This document shows, piece by piece, positions 24,904 to 34,423 of a stretch of DNA of 64,000 nt. The notes beneath the pieces are model-generated. The model worked only from the letters and a program-made list of their open reading frames with translations. It ran no database searches and was not told where the DNA came from. Origin of the DNA: Pseudomonas bharatica CSV86 (GTDB taxonomy: Bacteria > Pseudomonadota > Gammaproteobacteria > Pseudomonadales > Pseudomonadaceae); contig NZ_AMWJ02000002.1 of NCBI RefSeq assembly GCF_000319305.2, positions 1,674,001 through 1,738,000 of the forward strand. The letters are read 5' to 3'. The first letter of the stretch is position 1; every line of letters starts with the position of its first letter. A program made the translations under genes and the position numbers.

Positions 24904-26028
24904 ATGCCTTTGCTGACCAGCCCCTTCGCCGAACTCGACCTGATCCGCCAACCCGAATACGCCAACGATCCACTGCAAGCATTCGACGCCGCGGACGAAT
25001 ACCTGCTGGAGCATCTGGCGGCCCGCAACCTGCCGGCCAGCGCCCGGGTGCTGGTGCTAAACGACAGCTTCGGTGGCCTGGCGATCAGCCTGCGCGAGCG
25101 TTTCCCGGTAACCAGCAGTGGCGATTCGTTTCTCGCCCGCCTGGGCCTGGAAAAGAACCTTCCGCGCAATGGCCAGCCGTGGGATGGCGTAGCCTTCGTG
25201 CCGGCCAGCGAAGCGTGGCAGGGGCCTTTCGATCATGTATTGGTGCGGGTGCCAAAGACCCTGGCGCTGCTTGAGGAGCAACTGATCCGCCTGCAAGGGC
25301 ACCTGACGCCAGGCGCGAAGGTGGTGGCCGGGGCGATGATCAAGCACTTGCCGCGGGCTGCAGGTGACTTGCTGGAGAGGTACATCGGCCCGATGCAGGC
25401 ATCCCTGGCCCAGAAAAAGGCGCGCCTGCTGGTCGCCACTTTCGAAGAAAAACCTCGCGCCAGCTCGCCCTACCCGACCCGTTACCGGCTGGACAAGCCA
25501 GCGCTCGAACTGGTGAATCACGCCAACGTGTTCTGCCGCGAAGGGCTGGATATCGGTACTCGCGCCTTCCTCCCGCACTTGCCGCGCAACCTGGGCAATG
25601 CGCGGGTCGCCGACCTTGGCTGCGGCAACGGTGTATTGGCGATCGCCAGTGCACTGGAAAACCCGCAGGCGCACTACACGCTGGTGGACGAGTCGTACAT
25701 GGCGGTGCAATCGGCGCAGGAAAACTGGCGAGCGGCCCTGGGCGAGCGCGAAGTGCAGATCCGTGCGGCCGATGGGCTGGCCGGACAGGCCGAGCAATCG
25801 CTGGATGTGGTGTTGTGCAACCCGCCGTTCCACCAGCAGCAGGTGGTCGGCGACTTCCTCGCCTGGCGCATGTTCCAGCAGGCCCGGGAGGCGCTGGTGG
25901 TGGGCGGGGCCCTGTATATCGTCGGTAACCGGCACCTGGGGTATCACACCAAGCTGGCGCGGCTGTTCCGTGGGGTGGAGCAGGTCGCGGCGACGCCGAA
26001 ATTCGTGGTGCTCAAAGCGCGGAAATAG
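24904..26028 (+). CDS. rlmG: 23S rRNA (guanine-1835-N2)-methyltransferase RlmG
   Basis: A 374-residue SAM-dependent methyltransferase modifying the large-subunit rRNA. It has the two-domain RlmG/RsmC plan: a degenerate N-terminal methyltransferase-like domain and an active C-terminal one with the SAM motif VADLGCGNGVLAIAS near residue 235 and the catalytic NPPF motif (CNPPFHQQ) near residue 303. The C-terminal FVVLKARK fits the family. It is probably monocistronic, with a REP repeat after it. Confidence 0.92.
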   Translation: MPLLTSPFAELDLIRQPEYANDPLQAFDAADEYLLEHLAARNLPASARVLVLNDSFGGLAISLRERFPVTSSGDSFLARLGLEKNLPRNGQPWDGVAFVPASEAWQGPFDHVLVRVPKTLALLEEQLIRLQGHLTPGAKVVAGAMIKHLPRAAGDLLERYIGPMQASLAQKKARLLVATFEEKPRASSPYPTRYRLDKPALELVNHANVFCREGLDIGTRAFLPHLPRNLGNARVADLGCGNGVLAIASALENPQAHYTLVDESYMAVQSAQENWRAALGEREVQIRAADGLAGQAEQSLDVVLCNPPFHQQQVVGDFLAWRMFQQAREALVVGGALYIVGNRHLGYHTKLARLFRGVEQVAATPKFVVLKARK

Positions 26029-26043
26029 GCTGCGGTCGTACTG

Positions 26044-26135
26044 GCCCTATCGCTGGCAAGCCAGCTCCCACAGGTACTGCACAGACCTCAAGATTTGTGC
26101 TGACCCTGTGGGAGCTGGCTTGCCAGCGATAGGGC
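26044..26135. repeat. REP-type inverted repeat
   Basis: Two inverted copies of the TGTGGGAGCTGGCTTGCCAG element, with outer GCCCTATC/GATAGGGC ends, between convergent rlmG and the cio operon. Confidence 0.9.
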
Positions 26136-26141
26136 ACAAGG

Positions 26142-26297
26142 TCAGTGTGTACTCAACCCCGCCGCACTCATGAACATCCGCATCAGCCACGCCACCACCG
26201 CCAGGCTCGCCACGCTCAGCGTCCAGATCAGCGCCAGCCAGCCGAGCCGCTGCCACAGCGGCTTCTTTTCCGGCTCGAAGGTGTCTTTCCCGGTCAT
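26142..26297 (-). CDS. DUF2474 small membrane protein of the cyanide-insensitive oxidase operon
   Basis: A 51-residue protein with a polar N-terminus (MTGKDTFEPEKKPL) and one hydrophobic helix (ALIWTLSVASLAVVAWLM), matching the DUF2474 family found directly after cydB-type genes. It lies 13 bp downstream of cioB on the same strand. By analogy with CydX in E. coli cytochrome bd it may stabilise the oxidase; this is inference. The start at 26297 is chosen because an upstream in-frame codon at 26324 would overlap cioB. Confidence 0.82.
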   Translation of the reverse strand: MTGKDTFEPEKKPLWQRLGWLALIWTLSVASLAVVAWLMRMFMSAAGLSTH

Positions 26298-26310
26298 GAC
26301 CTGAACCCTC

Positions 26311-27318
26311 CTAGTGGTAACCATGCTCGTGGGTCACCTTGCCGCGGAACACGTAGTAGCTCCAGAAGGTGTAGCCGAGGATGAACGGCAGGATGAACAG
26401 CGTCCCCACCAGCATGAAGCCCTGGCTCTGCGACGGCGCGGCGGCGTCCCAGATCGTGATCGACGGCGGGATGATGTGCGGCCAGAGGCTGATTCCCAGC
26501 CCGCTGTAGCCAAGGAAGATCAGCACCAGGGTCAGCAGGAACGGCGTGTAGTGGGCGTTGCGCTTCACCGCCTGGAGCAAACCGTAGAAGGTGACCAGCA
26601 CCAGCAACGGCACAGGCATGAACCAGAACAGGTTGGGCATGCTGAACCAGCGCTCGCCGATCTGGGGGTAGGCCAGCGGCGTCCACAGGCTGACGATGCC
26701 GATCACCAGCAGCAGCACCAGCGCCAGCGGCCGGCCAAGCGCGTGCATCTGCTCCTGCAGCTTGCCCTCGGTCTTCATGATCAGCCAGGTGCAGCCGAGC
26801 AGTGCGTAGGCCACGATCAGCCCCAGGCCACTGAAGATGCTGAACGGGGTCAGCCAGTCGAGCGTTCCGCCGGCATACTGGCGATCGACCACCTTGAACC
26901 CTTCGATGAAGGCGCCGAGGGCCACGCCCTGGAAGAAGGTCGCGGTCAGCGAGCCCCAGATGAATGCCTTGTCCCACAGGTGACGCTTGTCGGCCTTGGC
27001 CTTGAAGCGGAACTCGAAGGCCACGCCACGGAAGATCAGGCCGACCAGCATCAGCATCAGGGGCAGGTACAGCGCCGAAAGCACCACCGAGTAGGCCAGC
27101 GGGAAGGCGCCGAACAGCCCCGCGCCGCCGAGCACCAGCCAGGTTTCGTTGCCGTCCCATACTGGTGCCACGGTGTTCATCATCACATCACGGTCCTGCT
27201 CGCCCTTGACGAAGGGAAAGAGGATGCCGATGCCCAGGTCGAAACCGTCCATGACCACGTACATCATCACGCCGAAGATGATGATCACGGCCCAGATCAG
27301 TGAAAGATCGATTCCCAT
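26311..27318 (-). CDS. cioB: Cyanide-insensitive quinol oxidase subunit II (CydB-like)
   Basis: A 335-residue polytopic subunit of a bd-type terminal oxidase reducing oxygen to water with quinol. Family hallmarks are the N-terminal VVMDGFDLGIGILFPF and WDGNETWLVLGG blocks and eight to nine hydrophobic segments. It starts 3 bp after the cioA stop. It is called CIO rather than canonical bd because its partner has a short quinol loop and because of the DUF2474 companion. Confidence 0.94.
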   Translation of the reverse strand: MGIDLSLIWAVIIIFGVMMYVVMDGFDLGIGILFPFVKGEQDRDVMMNTVAPVWDGNETWLVLGGAGLFGAFPLAYSVVLSALYLPLMLMLVGLIFRGVAFEFRFKAKADKRHLWDKAFIWGSLTATFFQGVALGAFIEGFKVVDRQYAGGTLDWLTPFSIFSGLGLIVAYALLGCTWLIMKTEGKLQEQMHALGRPLALVLLLVIGIVSLWTPLAYPQIGERWFSMPNLFWFMPVPLLVLVTFYGLLQAVKRNAHYTPFLLTLVLIFLGYSGLGISLWPHIIPPSITIWDAAAPSQSQGFMLVGTLFILPFILGYTFWSYYVFRGKVTHEHGYH

Positions 27319-27321
27319 GAT

Positions 27322-28761
27322 TCAGTGTCCTTCTTTGTTCAGGCTGACATCGCCGATGTCGTGTTCGTCCTTCGCCGCCGACAGCGGCCGCGCCGGTGTA
27401 CGGGGCTGGCCAGGGCCGCCCGGGTTGCTCTCGTCGCCCTCGCCGGTCTTCGGCCCCTTGCGCACCAGGCGCATCATGTAGCCAAGGCCGGCGCCGAACA
27501 GGGCGAAATACACCACCACGAACATGATCAGGGTGAAGCCCAACTGGGCGTAACTGTGGTTGGAGGCACCGTCGGCGGTGCGCATCAGCCCGTAGACCAC
27601 CCAGGGCTGGCGTCCGACCTCGGTGGTGAACCAGCCTGCCAGGATGGCGATAAGCCCGGACGGCCCCATCCACAACGCCAGGTGCAGGAACGGCCGCGAA
27701 CTGTAAAGCGTGCCGCGCTTGCGCAGCCACAGGCTCCACAGGCCGACGAAGATCATCAGCATGCCCAGCCCGACCATGATGCGGAACGACCAGAACACCA
27801 CGGTGGAGTTGGGCCGGTCCTCGGGCGGGAAGTCCTTCATCGCCGGCACCTGCTTGTCCAGGCTGTGGGTCAGGATCAGGCTGCCCAGGGCCGGTATTTC
27901 CAGCTTGAAGCGGGTGGTTTCGGCCTGCATGTCGGGAATGCCGAAGAGAATCAGCGGGGTCGGTTCATCACCGACGTTTTCCCAATGGCCTTCGATGGCG
28001 GCGATTTTCACCGGCTGGTGCTTGAGGGTGTTGAGGCCGTGGAAGTCGCCGATCACCGCCTGGATCGGCGCAACGATCAGGGCCATCCACATGGCCATCG
28101 ACAGCATCTTGCGGATCGCCGGGTTATCGCGGCCACGCAGCAGGTGCCAGGCCGCCGAGGCGCCGACGAAGAAAGCGGTGGCGACGAAGGCGGCAGTGGC
28201 CATGTGCATCAGGCGGAACGGGAAGGACGGGTTGAAGATCACCGCCAGCCAGTCCACCGGGATCACCCGGCCGTCGACGATCTCGTACCCCTGGGGCGTG
28301 TGCATCCAGCTGTTGGACGCAAGGATCCAGAAGGTCGAGACCAGGGTGCCGAGGGCCACCATCACCGTGGAGAAGAAATGCAGGCCGCGGCCCACGCGGT
28401 TCCAGCCGAAGAGCATGACACCGAGGAAGCCGGCTTCGAGGAAGAACGCGGTCAGCACCTCGTAGGTCAGCAAGGGGCCGGTCACCGCGCCGGCGAAGTC
28501 GGAAAAGCGGCTCCAGTTGGTGCCGAACTGGTAGGCCATGACCAGCCCGGAGACCACGCCCATGCCGAAGTTGACGGCAAAGATCTTCGACCAGAAATGG
28601 TAAAGGTCGCGGTATACCGCTTCGTTGGTTTTCAGCCACAGGCCTTCGAGCACCGCCAGGTAGCTGGCCAGCCCGATGGTGATGGCAGGGAAAAGAATGT
28701 GAAAGGACACGGTGAACGCAAACTGCATTCGGGCGAGATCGAGAGCCTCTGATCCGAACAT
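27322..28761 (-). CDS. cioA: Cyanide-insensitive quinol oxidase subunit I (CydA-like)
   Basis: A 479-residue heme-bearing subunit. It shows ARMQFAFTVSFHILFPAITIG (N-terminal His heme ligand), the GRQPWVVYGLMRT block, and a short Q-loop, the feature separating cyanide-insensitive oxidases from E. coli-type cytochrome bd (~520 residues). The product supports respiration under low oxygen or cyanide without pumping protons. The promoter region (to 28990) contains a perfect Anr/FNR box 171 bp upstream; in P. aeruginosa Anr represses cioAB, which would fit. Confidence 0.94.
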   Translation of the reverse strand: MFGSEALDLARMQFAFTVSFHILFPAITIGLASYLAVLEGLWLKTNEAVYRDLYHFWSKIFAVNFGMGVVSGLVMAYQFGTNWSRFSDFAGAVTGPLLTYEVLTAFFLEAGFLGVMLFGWNRVGRGLHFFSTVMVALGTLVSTFWILASNSWMHTPQGYEIVDGRVIPVDWLAVIFNPSFPFRLMHMATAAFVATAFFVGASAAWHLLRGRDNPAIRKMLSMAMWMALIVAPIQAVIGDFHGLNTLKHQPVKIAAIEGHWENVGDEPTPLILFGIPDMQAETTRFKLEIPALGSLILTHSLDKQVPAMKDFPPEDRPNSTVVFWSFRIMVGLGMLMIFVGLWSLWLRKRGTLYSSRPFLHLALWMGPSGLIAILAGWFTTEVGRQPWVVYGLMRTADGASNHSYAQLGFTLIMFVVVYFALFGAGLGYMMRLVRKGPKTGEGDESNPGGPGQPRTPARPLSAAKDEHDIGDVSLNKEGH

Positions 28762-29140
28762 GGTGCTTCCTCTGTCAGGTAAACCGGCGTCAGGGTCCGT
28801 TGCCTTGACGTCAACTTGCCCCCTTGGTGGTGGAGTGCACTCGGCTGGATTTGTTCTGATTAATTTCCCACCGCAGGGATTGGCGGCCTGAATGGCCCGG
28901 CGCCGCTGATCAATCGTTGCAGATACAAGTATTGATACAGATCAACGTCAGGAGAAAAGGATAGTCCCGAAAGCCCCGCAGGGTTGTGTGGTCGTTTGCC
29001 GCGTGACCGGTTGCCTCACCCTCTTTACCGAAGGACGGATCGGTGCGCTGACCGCACGGGTTTTGCCGCTTCATGCAACCTTTTGTTACAGCCTGGTGTT
29101 ACGCTGCAACACCCCTTCCCCGATAAAGACCCCGCGCTCG
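28762..29140. other. Intergenic region between divergent cioA and MFS gene
   Basis: A 379-bp divergent control region. It contains the Anr-type palindrome at 28932-28945. No convincing small gene or REP element was seen. Frames running through it from 28984/28988 lack a ribosome-binding site and are upstream extensions only. Confidence 0.7.
28932..28945. promoter_or_regulatory. Anr/FNR box TTGATACAGATCAA
   Basis: An exact match to the TTGAT-N4-ATCAA consensus for the oxygen-sensing regulator Anr. It lies 171 bp from the cioA start and 196 bp from the MFS start, so either or both could be controlled. Confidence 0.85.
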
Positions 29141-30373
29141 ATGTCCGATCAGGCTCCGTTGTTGTTGCGTCATCACCGTCCGTTCCTGTCCTTCTGGCTG
29201 GCCCGGGTGTTTACCGCCAGCGGTTTCCAGATGCTCACCGTGGCCATCGGCTGGCACCTTTACCAATTGACCGGCAACGTGCTCGACCTGGGGCTGGTCG
29301 GCCTGGTGGAGTTCGCCCCGCGGGTGCTGTTCATGCTGCACACCGGGCATGTTGCCGACCGCTACGACCGGCGCCGCGTGGCCGCGCTGTGCCAGAGCCT
29401 GCAGGCGCTGATCGCCCTGTCGCTGGCGCTGGCCAGCAGCACCGGCTCGGTGACCCGCGAGCTGATCTTCATCCTCGCCTTCCTCCTTGGCGCCGCCCGC
29501 TCCTTCGAGATGCCCGCGACCCAGGCGCTGCTGCCCAACGTCGTCCCGCCAGGCCTGTTCCCCCGGGCAGTCGCGGCGTCGGCTTCGGCCATGCAATCGG
29601 CAACCATCGTCGCCCCGGCGCTGGGCGGGTTCCTGTATGCCTTCGGCAGCGTCTGGGTCTACGGGCCGACCGTCTGCCTCTACGTGATCGCCTGCTGCCT
29701 GACCTTGAGCCTGGCCTCGCGCCAGGTCCCGCTGGCCCAGGGGCGCGCCAGCATCGAGTCGCTGCTGGCGGGGATCCGCTTTATCCGCAGCCGCCCGGAC
29801 ATCCTCGGGGCGATCTCCCTGGACCTGTTCGCCGTACTGCTGGGCGGCGCTACCGCGCTGTTGCCGGTATTCGCCAAGGACATCCTGCTCACCGGCCCCT
29901 GGGGCCTGGGCCTGCTGCGCCCGGCACCGGCGGTGGGGGCGCTGCTGATGTCGCTGTGGCTGGCGCGCTTCCCCGTGGAACGCAAAGTGGGCCGGGTGAT
30001 GTTCACGGCGGTCGGGGTGTTTGGCGTGGCGACCATCGCCTTCGGCCTGTCCACCTCGTTCTGGTTCTCGCTGGCGGTGCTGGCCGTGCTGGGTGCGGCG
30101 GACATGATCAGCATGGTGATCCGCGGCGCCTTCGTGCAACTGGAGACGCCGGACGAGATGCGCGGCCGGGTCAGCGCCGTGAACGGTTTGTTCATTGGTG
30201 CCTCGAACCAACTGGGCGAATTCGAGTCCGGCGTGACCGCACACTGGTTCGGCACGGTACCGGCGGTGGTGCTGGGCGGCGTCGGCACGCTGGTGGTGAC
30301 CGGGGTATGGATCAAGCTGTTCCCGACGCTGGCGGGGCGGGATCATATGCATAGCCGGCGGTCGGACAACTGA
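29141..30373 (+). CDS. MFS transporter, EntS/MFS_3-like exporter
   Basis: A 410-residue major facilitator with about 12 hydrophobic segments. The loop between helices 2 and 3 has the MFS signature variant GHVADRYDRRRV, and FEMPATQALLPNVVP resembles the EntS (enterobactin exporter) branch. The substrate is unknown. The ATG at 29141 is chosen because homologous hydrophobic sequence begins shortly after; a longer frame from 28988 has an atypical N-terminus and no ribosome-binding site. It is monocistronic and followed by a REP repeat. Confidence 0.82.
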   Translation: MSDQAPLLLRHHRPFLSFWLARVFTASGFQMLTVAIGWHLYQLTGNVLDLGLVGLVEFAPRVLFMLHTGHVADRYDRRRVAALCQSLQALIALSLALASSTGSVTRELIFILAFLLGAARSFEMPATQALLPNVVPPGLFPRAVAASASAMQSATIVAPALGGFLYAFGSVWVYGPTVCLYVIACCLTLSLASRQVPLAQGRASIESLLAGIRFIRSRPDILGAISLDLFAVLLGGATALLPVFAKDILLTGPWGLGLLRPAPAVGALLMSLWLARFPVERKVGRVMFTAVGVFGVATIAFGLSTSFWFSLAVLAVLGAADMISMVIRGAFVQLETPDEMRGRVSAVNGLFIGASNQLGEFESGVTAHWFGTVPAVVLGGVGTLVVTGVWIKLFPTLAGRDHMHSRRSDN

Positions 30374-30391
30374 CTTCAGAACCCTGCAAAA

Positions 30392-30486
30392 CCTGTGGGA
30401 GCTGGCTTGCCAGCGATAGGGCCGGCAGGGGCAAAGATGTTGTCAGCCCGGGCCTCATCGCTGGCAAGCCAGCTCCCACAGGGGCC
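30392..30486. repeat. REP-type inverted repeat
   Basis: Inverted pair of the TGTGGGAGCTGGCTTGCCAG element, here with the arms pointing outward in the order right-then-left, between the MFS gene and the permease. Confidence 0.9.
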
Positions 30487-30657
30487 AAGGTGTTCTCTCC
30501 TGTCCTTCCTGTTGGACGCATTACCCTCGGCCAGCCATGCTGGTATCATGCGCGGCTTTTTTCCGGCCCGGTCGAAACAGCACCAATGCGGTACGCTTTG
30601 TGCTTTCCTGACCGGGTCGACAATTTTTGGCGCCGATCGCGCCACGGGGAGCAGGAC

Positions 30658-31953
30658 ATGCTGGAAAGGCTGTTTCAACTGAAAGCCCACAATACGAATG
30701 TGCGGACCGAGATCCTGGCGGGCGTGACCACATTCCTGGCCATGGCCTACATTCTATTCGTCAACCCGAGCATCCTCGGCGAGACCGGCATGGACAAGGG
30801 CGCGTTGTTCGTCGCGACCTGCCTGGCTGCGGCCATCGGCTCCACCACCATGGGCATCATCGCCAACTACCCGATCGCCCTGGCCCCGGGCATGGGCCTG
30901 AACGCCTTCTTCACCTATACCGTGGTCCTGCACATGGGCCACACCTGGCAGGTGGCCCTGGGCGCAGTGTTCATCTCGGCGGTGCTGTTCTTCCTGCTGT
31001 CGATCTTCCGTATCCGCGAATGGATCGTGAACAGCATCCCGCTGCCGCTGCGCTCGGCCATCGCCGCCGGCATCGGCCTGTTCCTTGCGCTGATCGCGCT
31101 GCATAACGCCGGTATCGTCGTCGATAACCCGGCCACCCTGGTGGGCCTGGGCGACCTCAAGCAACCGGCACCGATCCTCGCTACCCTGGGCTTCTTCCTG
31201 ATCGTTGCCCTGGAAGCCATGAAGGTCCGCGGCGCCGTGCTGATCGGCATCCTCGCTGTCACCATCGCCTCCATCGCCCTGGGTGTCACCCCGTTCGGCG
31301 GCGTGGTGTCGATGCCGCCATCGCTGGCCCCGACCTTCCTGCAACTGGACATCAAGGGCGCCCTGGACGTCGGCCTGGTCAGCGTGATCTTCGCCTTCCT
31401 GTTCGTCGACCTGTTCGACAACTCCGGCACCCTGATCGGCGTCGCCAAGCGCGCCGGCCTGATGCGCAAGGACGGCCATATGCCGAAGATGGGCCGCGCC
31501 CTGATCGCCGACAGCACCGCGGCCATGGCCGGTTCGCTGCTGGGTACCTCGACCACCACCAGCTACATCGAATCGGCAGCGGGCGTCAGCGCCGGCGGCC
31601 GCACCGGCCTGACCGCCATCGTCGTCGCCATCCTGTTCCTCCTGGCGCTGTTCTTCGCCCCGCTGGCCGGTAGCGTGCCGGCCTTCGCCACCGCCCCGGC
31701 GCTGCTGTTCGTCGCCGTGCTGATGGCCTCGGGCCTGGCGGAAATCGACTGGGAAGACATCACCGAAGCCGCTCCGGTAATGATCACCGCACTGGCCATG
31801 CCGCTGACCTACTCGATCGCCAACGGCATCGCCTTCGGCTTCATTTCCTGGACCGCCATCAAGCTGCTGTCCGGCCGCCGCCAGGACCTCAACCCGGCGC
31901 TGGTCATCCTCTCCATCCTGTTCGTCATCAAGCTGGGCTGGTTCAACGCATGA
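30658..31953 (+). CDS. NCS2/AzgA-family adenine-guanine-hypoxanthine permease
   Basis: A 431-residue inner-membrane purine base:proton symporter. AzgA-branch features are the N-terminal NVRTEILAGVTTFLAMAYI, NPSILGETGMD, APGMGLNAFFTY, and the LFDNSGTLIGVAKRAGLM block. It should import adenine, guanine or hypoxanthine. The ATG at 30658 follows GGGGAGCAGG. No purine riboswitch was recognised in the leader. The stop overlaps the trmA start (ATGA), so the two genes are coupled. Confidence 0.88.
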   Translation: MLERLFQLKAHNTNVRTEILAGVTTFLAMAYILFVNPSILGETGMDKGALFVATCLAAAIGSTTMGIIANYPIALAPGMGLNAFFTYTVVLHMGHTWQVALGAVFISAVLFFLLSIFRIREWIVNSIPLPLRSAIAAGIGLFLALIALHNAGIVVDNPATLVGLGDLKQPAPILATLGFFLIVALEAMKVRGAVLIGILAVTIASIALGVTPFGGVVSMPPSLAPTFLQLDIKGALDVGLVSVIFAFLFVDLFDNSGTLIGVAKRAGLMRKDGHMPKMGRALIADSTAAMAGSLLGTSTTTSYIESAAGVSAGGRTGLTAIVVAILFLLALFFAPLAGSVPAFATAPALLFVAVLMASGLAEIDWEDITEAAPVMITALAMPLTYSIANGIAFGFISWTAIKLLSGRRQDLNPALVILSILFVIKLGWFNA

Positions 31954-33035
31954 GTGCTGTCTTCGACCCCTCCACTTACGACCAGCAGCTCGCGGCCAAG
32001 GTAGAACGCCTGCGTGCGCTGCTGGCGCCGTTCGATGCGCCGCAGCCGGCCGTCTTCGACTCGCCCCGCGAGCACTATCGCCTGCGTGCCGAGTTCCGCC
32101 TGTGGCGCCAGGATGGCCAGCGCCACTACGCGATGTTCGCCCCGGGCGAGAAGCATACGCCGATCCTGATCGAGGATTTCCCCATCGCCAGCCAGCGCAT
32201 CAATGAACTGATGCCGCGCCTGAAAAGCGCCTGGCAGGCCAGCGAAGCGCTGAGCAACCGGCTGTTCCAGGTGGAGTTCCTCACCACCCTGGCCGGCGAT
32301 GCGATGATCACCCTGTGCTACCACCGTCCGCTGGACGAGCAGTGGGAAGCCGAGGCGCGGCAACTGTCCGCCGAGCTGGGTGCGAGCATCATCGGTCGCT
32401 CCAAGGGCAAACGCCTGGTGATCGGCCGGGATTACGCGGTAGAGGAACTGCAGGTCGCGGGCCGCACCTTCCGCTATCGCCAGCCGGAAGGGGCCTTCAC
32501 CCAGCCCAACGGCCAGGTCAACCAGAAGATGCTCGGCTGGGCTTATGAAGCCTTGGGCCAGCGCCAGGACGACCTGCTGGAGCTATATTGCGGAAACGGC
32601 AACTTCACCCTGCCGCTGGCAACCCGGGTGCGCAAGGTGCTGGCCACCGAAATCAGCAAGACCTCGGTGAATGCCGCGCTGCACAACCTCGATGACAACG
32701 CGGTGGAAAACGTGCGCCTGGTGCGGCTGTCGGCGGAAGAACTGACCGAAGCGCTGAACGAAGTGCGGGCGTTCCGCCGGCTGGAAGGGATCGACCTGAA
32801 GAGCTACGCGTTCGGCAGCGTGTTCGTCGATCCGCCGCGGGCCGGGATGGACCCGGACACCTGCGAGCTGACCCGGCGTTTCGACAATATCCTATACATC
32901 TCCTGCAATCCGGAGACACTGGCGGCGAACATCGCACAGTTGCATGACACCCACCGGGTGGAGCGCTGCGCCTTGTTCGACCAGTTCCCGTATACCCACC
33001 ATATGGAGAGTGGGGTTCTGCTGGTTCGGCGCTGA
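31950..33035 (+). CDS. trmA: tRNA (uracil-54-C5)-methyltransferase TrmA
   Basis: A 361-residue enzyme making the T54 ribothymidine in all tRNAs. It shows QPEGAFTQPNGQVNQKML, the SAM-binding ELYCGNGNFTLPLA, DPPRAGMD and the catalytic cysteine in ISCNPETLAANI. Length and order match TrmA. It overlaps the upstream permease by 4 bp, unusual company for a tRNA enzyme but seen in other pseudomonads. Confidence 0.96.
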   Translation: MSAVFDPSTYDQQLAAKVERLRALLAPFDAPQPAVFDSPREHYRLRAEFRLWRQDGQRHYAMFAPGEKHTPILIEDFPIASQRINELMPRLKSAWQASEALSNRLFQVEFLTTLAGDAMITLCYHRPLDEQWEAEARQLSAELGASIIGRSKGKRLVIGRDYAVEELQVAGRTFRYRQPEGAFTQPNGQVNQKMLGWAYEALGQRQDDLLELYCGNGNFTLPLATRVRKVLATEISKTSVNAALHNLDDNAVENVRLVRLSAEELTEALNEVRAFRRLEGIDLKSYAFGSVFVDPPRAGMDPDTCELTRRFDNILYISCNPETLAANIAQLHDTHRVERCALFDQFPYTHHMESGVLLVRR

Positions 33036-33041
33036 TCTCTT

Positions 33042-33172
33042 GGGCCTCATCGCTGGCAAGCCAGCTCCCACAGGGGTCGCGTGCACCGCCAAACCTGTGG
33101 GAGTCAGAGCCTGCCAAGTATTTTGTGATCAGCGCGGACACTGTGGGAGCTGGCTTGCCAGCGATGAGGCCC
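33042..33172. repeat. REP cluster, three copies (one degenerate)
   Basis: Outer inverted copies of TGTGGGAGCTGGCTTGCCAG flank a third, decayed copy (CTGTGGGAGTCAGAGCCTGCC, 33095-33115). It sits between convergent trmA and the phosphodiesterase gene. Confidence 0.88.
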
Positions 33173-33178
33173 TGACAG

Positions 33179-34333
33179 TCAACACATCAACAACGGCACC
33201 ACCTGGTCGGCATCGGCCAACGCCCCATGATGCCCCTGCCAGCGACTCGCCGCCGGCTCCACTACGCTGCGAATGATCCCCCCGCCAGCATTCGGCACCA
33301 CGATCAGGTCGCCGATCCGCCCTTCCGCCTGGCTCAGCATCACATCGCCGAACAATCCGCCGGCGATCGCATTGGCCTTGCTCAGCACCGTGTAATTGTC
33401 GCCAAGCCGGTCCCGCCAGCGTTCCAGCACCCGGTCGTGCCGCGCAGCATCGATATAGACATGCCGCGCGCGGATATCCCCGGCGATCGCCAGCACATCC
33501 TCCTGCAACCCGTACTCAAGGTCGAAATCCACCACCTCGGCGCTGTCCAGGCCGAGCATGCCGTGGTCGGCGCTGACCAGCAGCCGCGCGCCCTGCGGCA
33601 GTTGCCGGAAGATCGCCTGGGCCAGCCGGTCGGCGCTGCGCAACTGTTCCAGCCAGGCTTCGGAGCCGGGGCCGAACAGATGGCCGGCGAAGTCCAGGTC
33701 GGCGAAGTAGGCAAAGCAATAGGCCGCAGCGTCGACAGTCAGCGCTTGGCGCACCAGCAGCGGATAAGCATCAAGGGACGGCGCCCCGAGAATCTGCGAA
33801 CCGCGGTAGACGGCCCGGGTATAGGGCGAGTCGGCATAGCGCGCCGGCATCACCGTGCTGATTCGCAGGCCCTGCTCGCTGGCCTGTTCCCAAGCGGTTT
33901 GCGGCACGATGAAGCGCTCCGGTGGCGGGGCCAGGGTTGCTAGCTTTTCTTCGGAGAAGGGCGAACAGGTCCAGGTCAGCGGCGAGAATTCACTGTCGGC
34001 ATCGAGGGCAAAGGTGCAACCGACGATGCCGTGCACCCCGCTGGCCATGCCCGAGGACAGCGTTGCCAGGCTCGCCGCCGTGGTCGCCGGAAAGCCCACG
34101 CGAAACACGCCCCCAGGTTTCGCCAGGGCCGCCAGGAAAGGCGCCTGTTGTGCATGTTCCTGCAGCAAGGCATGCCCGAGCCCGTCGATCAGCAGCAGGC
34201 AGGTCGCCGACGACGGTGCCAGCTCGAAGGCATTGCGAAAGCCCACGCCGCCCAGCGCGGCAAGAATCGACTGGCTCAGGTTGGCCAGCCCGGGCCAGGT
34301 CGGCTGCCGGGTTACGTCCATTGGCACTGTCAT
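33179..34333 (-). CDS. Type I phosphodiesterase / nucleotide pyrophosphatase family protein
   Basis: A 384-residue alkaline-phosphatase-superfamily enzyme. It keeps the N-terminal metal/nucleophile region (LLLIDGLGHALL and GFPATTAASLATLSSG, likely catalytic Thr), the metal ligands in FADLDFAGHLFG, and the SADHGMLG motif. It would hydrolyse phosphodiester or pyrophosphate bonds; the substrate is unknown. No signal peptide is evident, suggesting a cytosolic location. The ATG at 34333 follows GGAGGAGGGG, a very strong site. Divergent from the shikimate dehydrogenase-like gene. Confidence 0.83.
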   Translation of the reverse strand: MTVPMDVTRQPTWPGLANLSQSILAALGGVGFRNAFELAPSSATCLLLIDGLGHALLQEHAQQAPFLAALAKPGGVFRVGFPATTAASLATLSSGMASGVHGIVGCTFALDADSEFSPLTWTCSPFSEEKLATLAPPPERFIVPQTAWEQASEQGLRISTVMPARYADSPYTRAVYRGSQILGAPSLDAYPLLVRQALTVDAAAYCFAYFADLDFAGHLFGPGSEAWLEQLRSADRLAQAIFRQLPQGARLLVSADHGMLGLDSAEVVDFDLEYGLQEDVLAIAGDIRARHVYIDAARHDRVLERWRDRLGDNYTVLSKANAIAGGLFGDVMLSQAEGRIGDLIVVPNAGGGIIRSVVEPAASRWQGHHGALADADQVVPLLMC

Positions 34334-34423
34334 GTACGCCCCTCCTCCATGTTCGAAGCACAAGGTTTAGCACGAGCCTGTTCGATCAGCGAACACTAAA
34401 CGCGGCAGCCGGTTGATTCCTGT

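Noticed and set aside
28984..30354. 456-residue plus-strand frame overlapping the MFS gene
   Set aside because: Low-complexity R, P, G-rich translation of the MFS gene in another frame.
30487..30657. Leader of the adenine/guanine permease checked for a purine riboswitch
   Set aside because: The conserved loop-loop and core sequences of the purine aptamer were not found.
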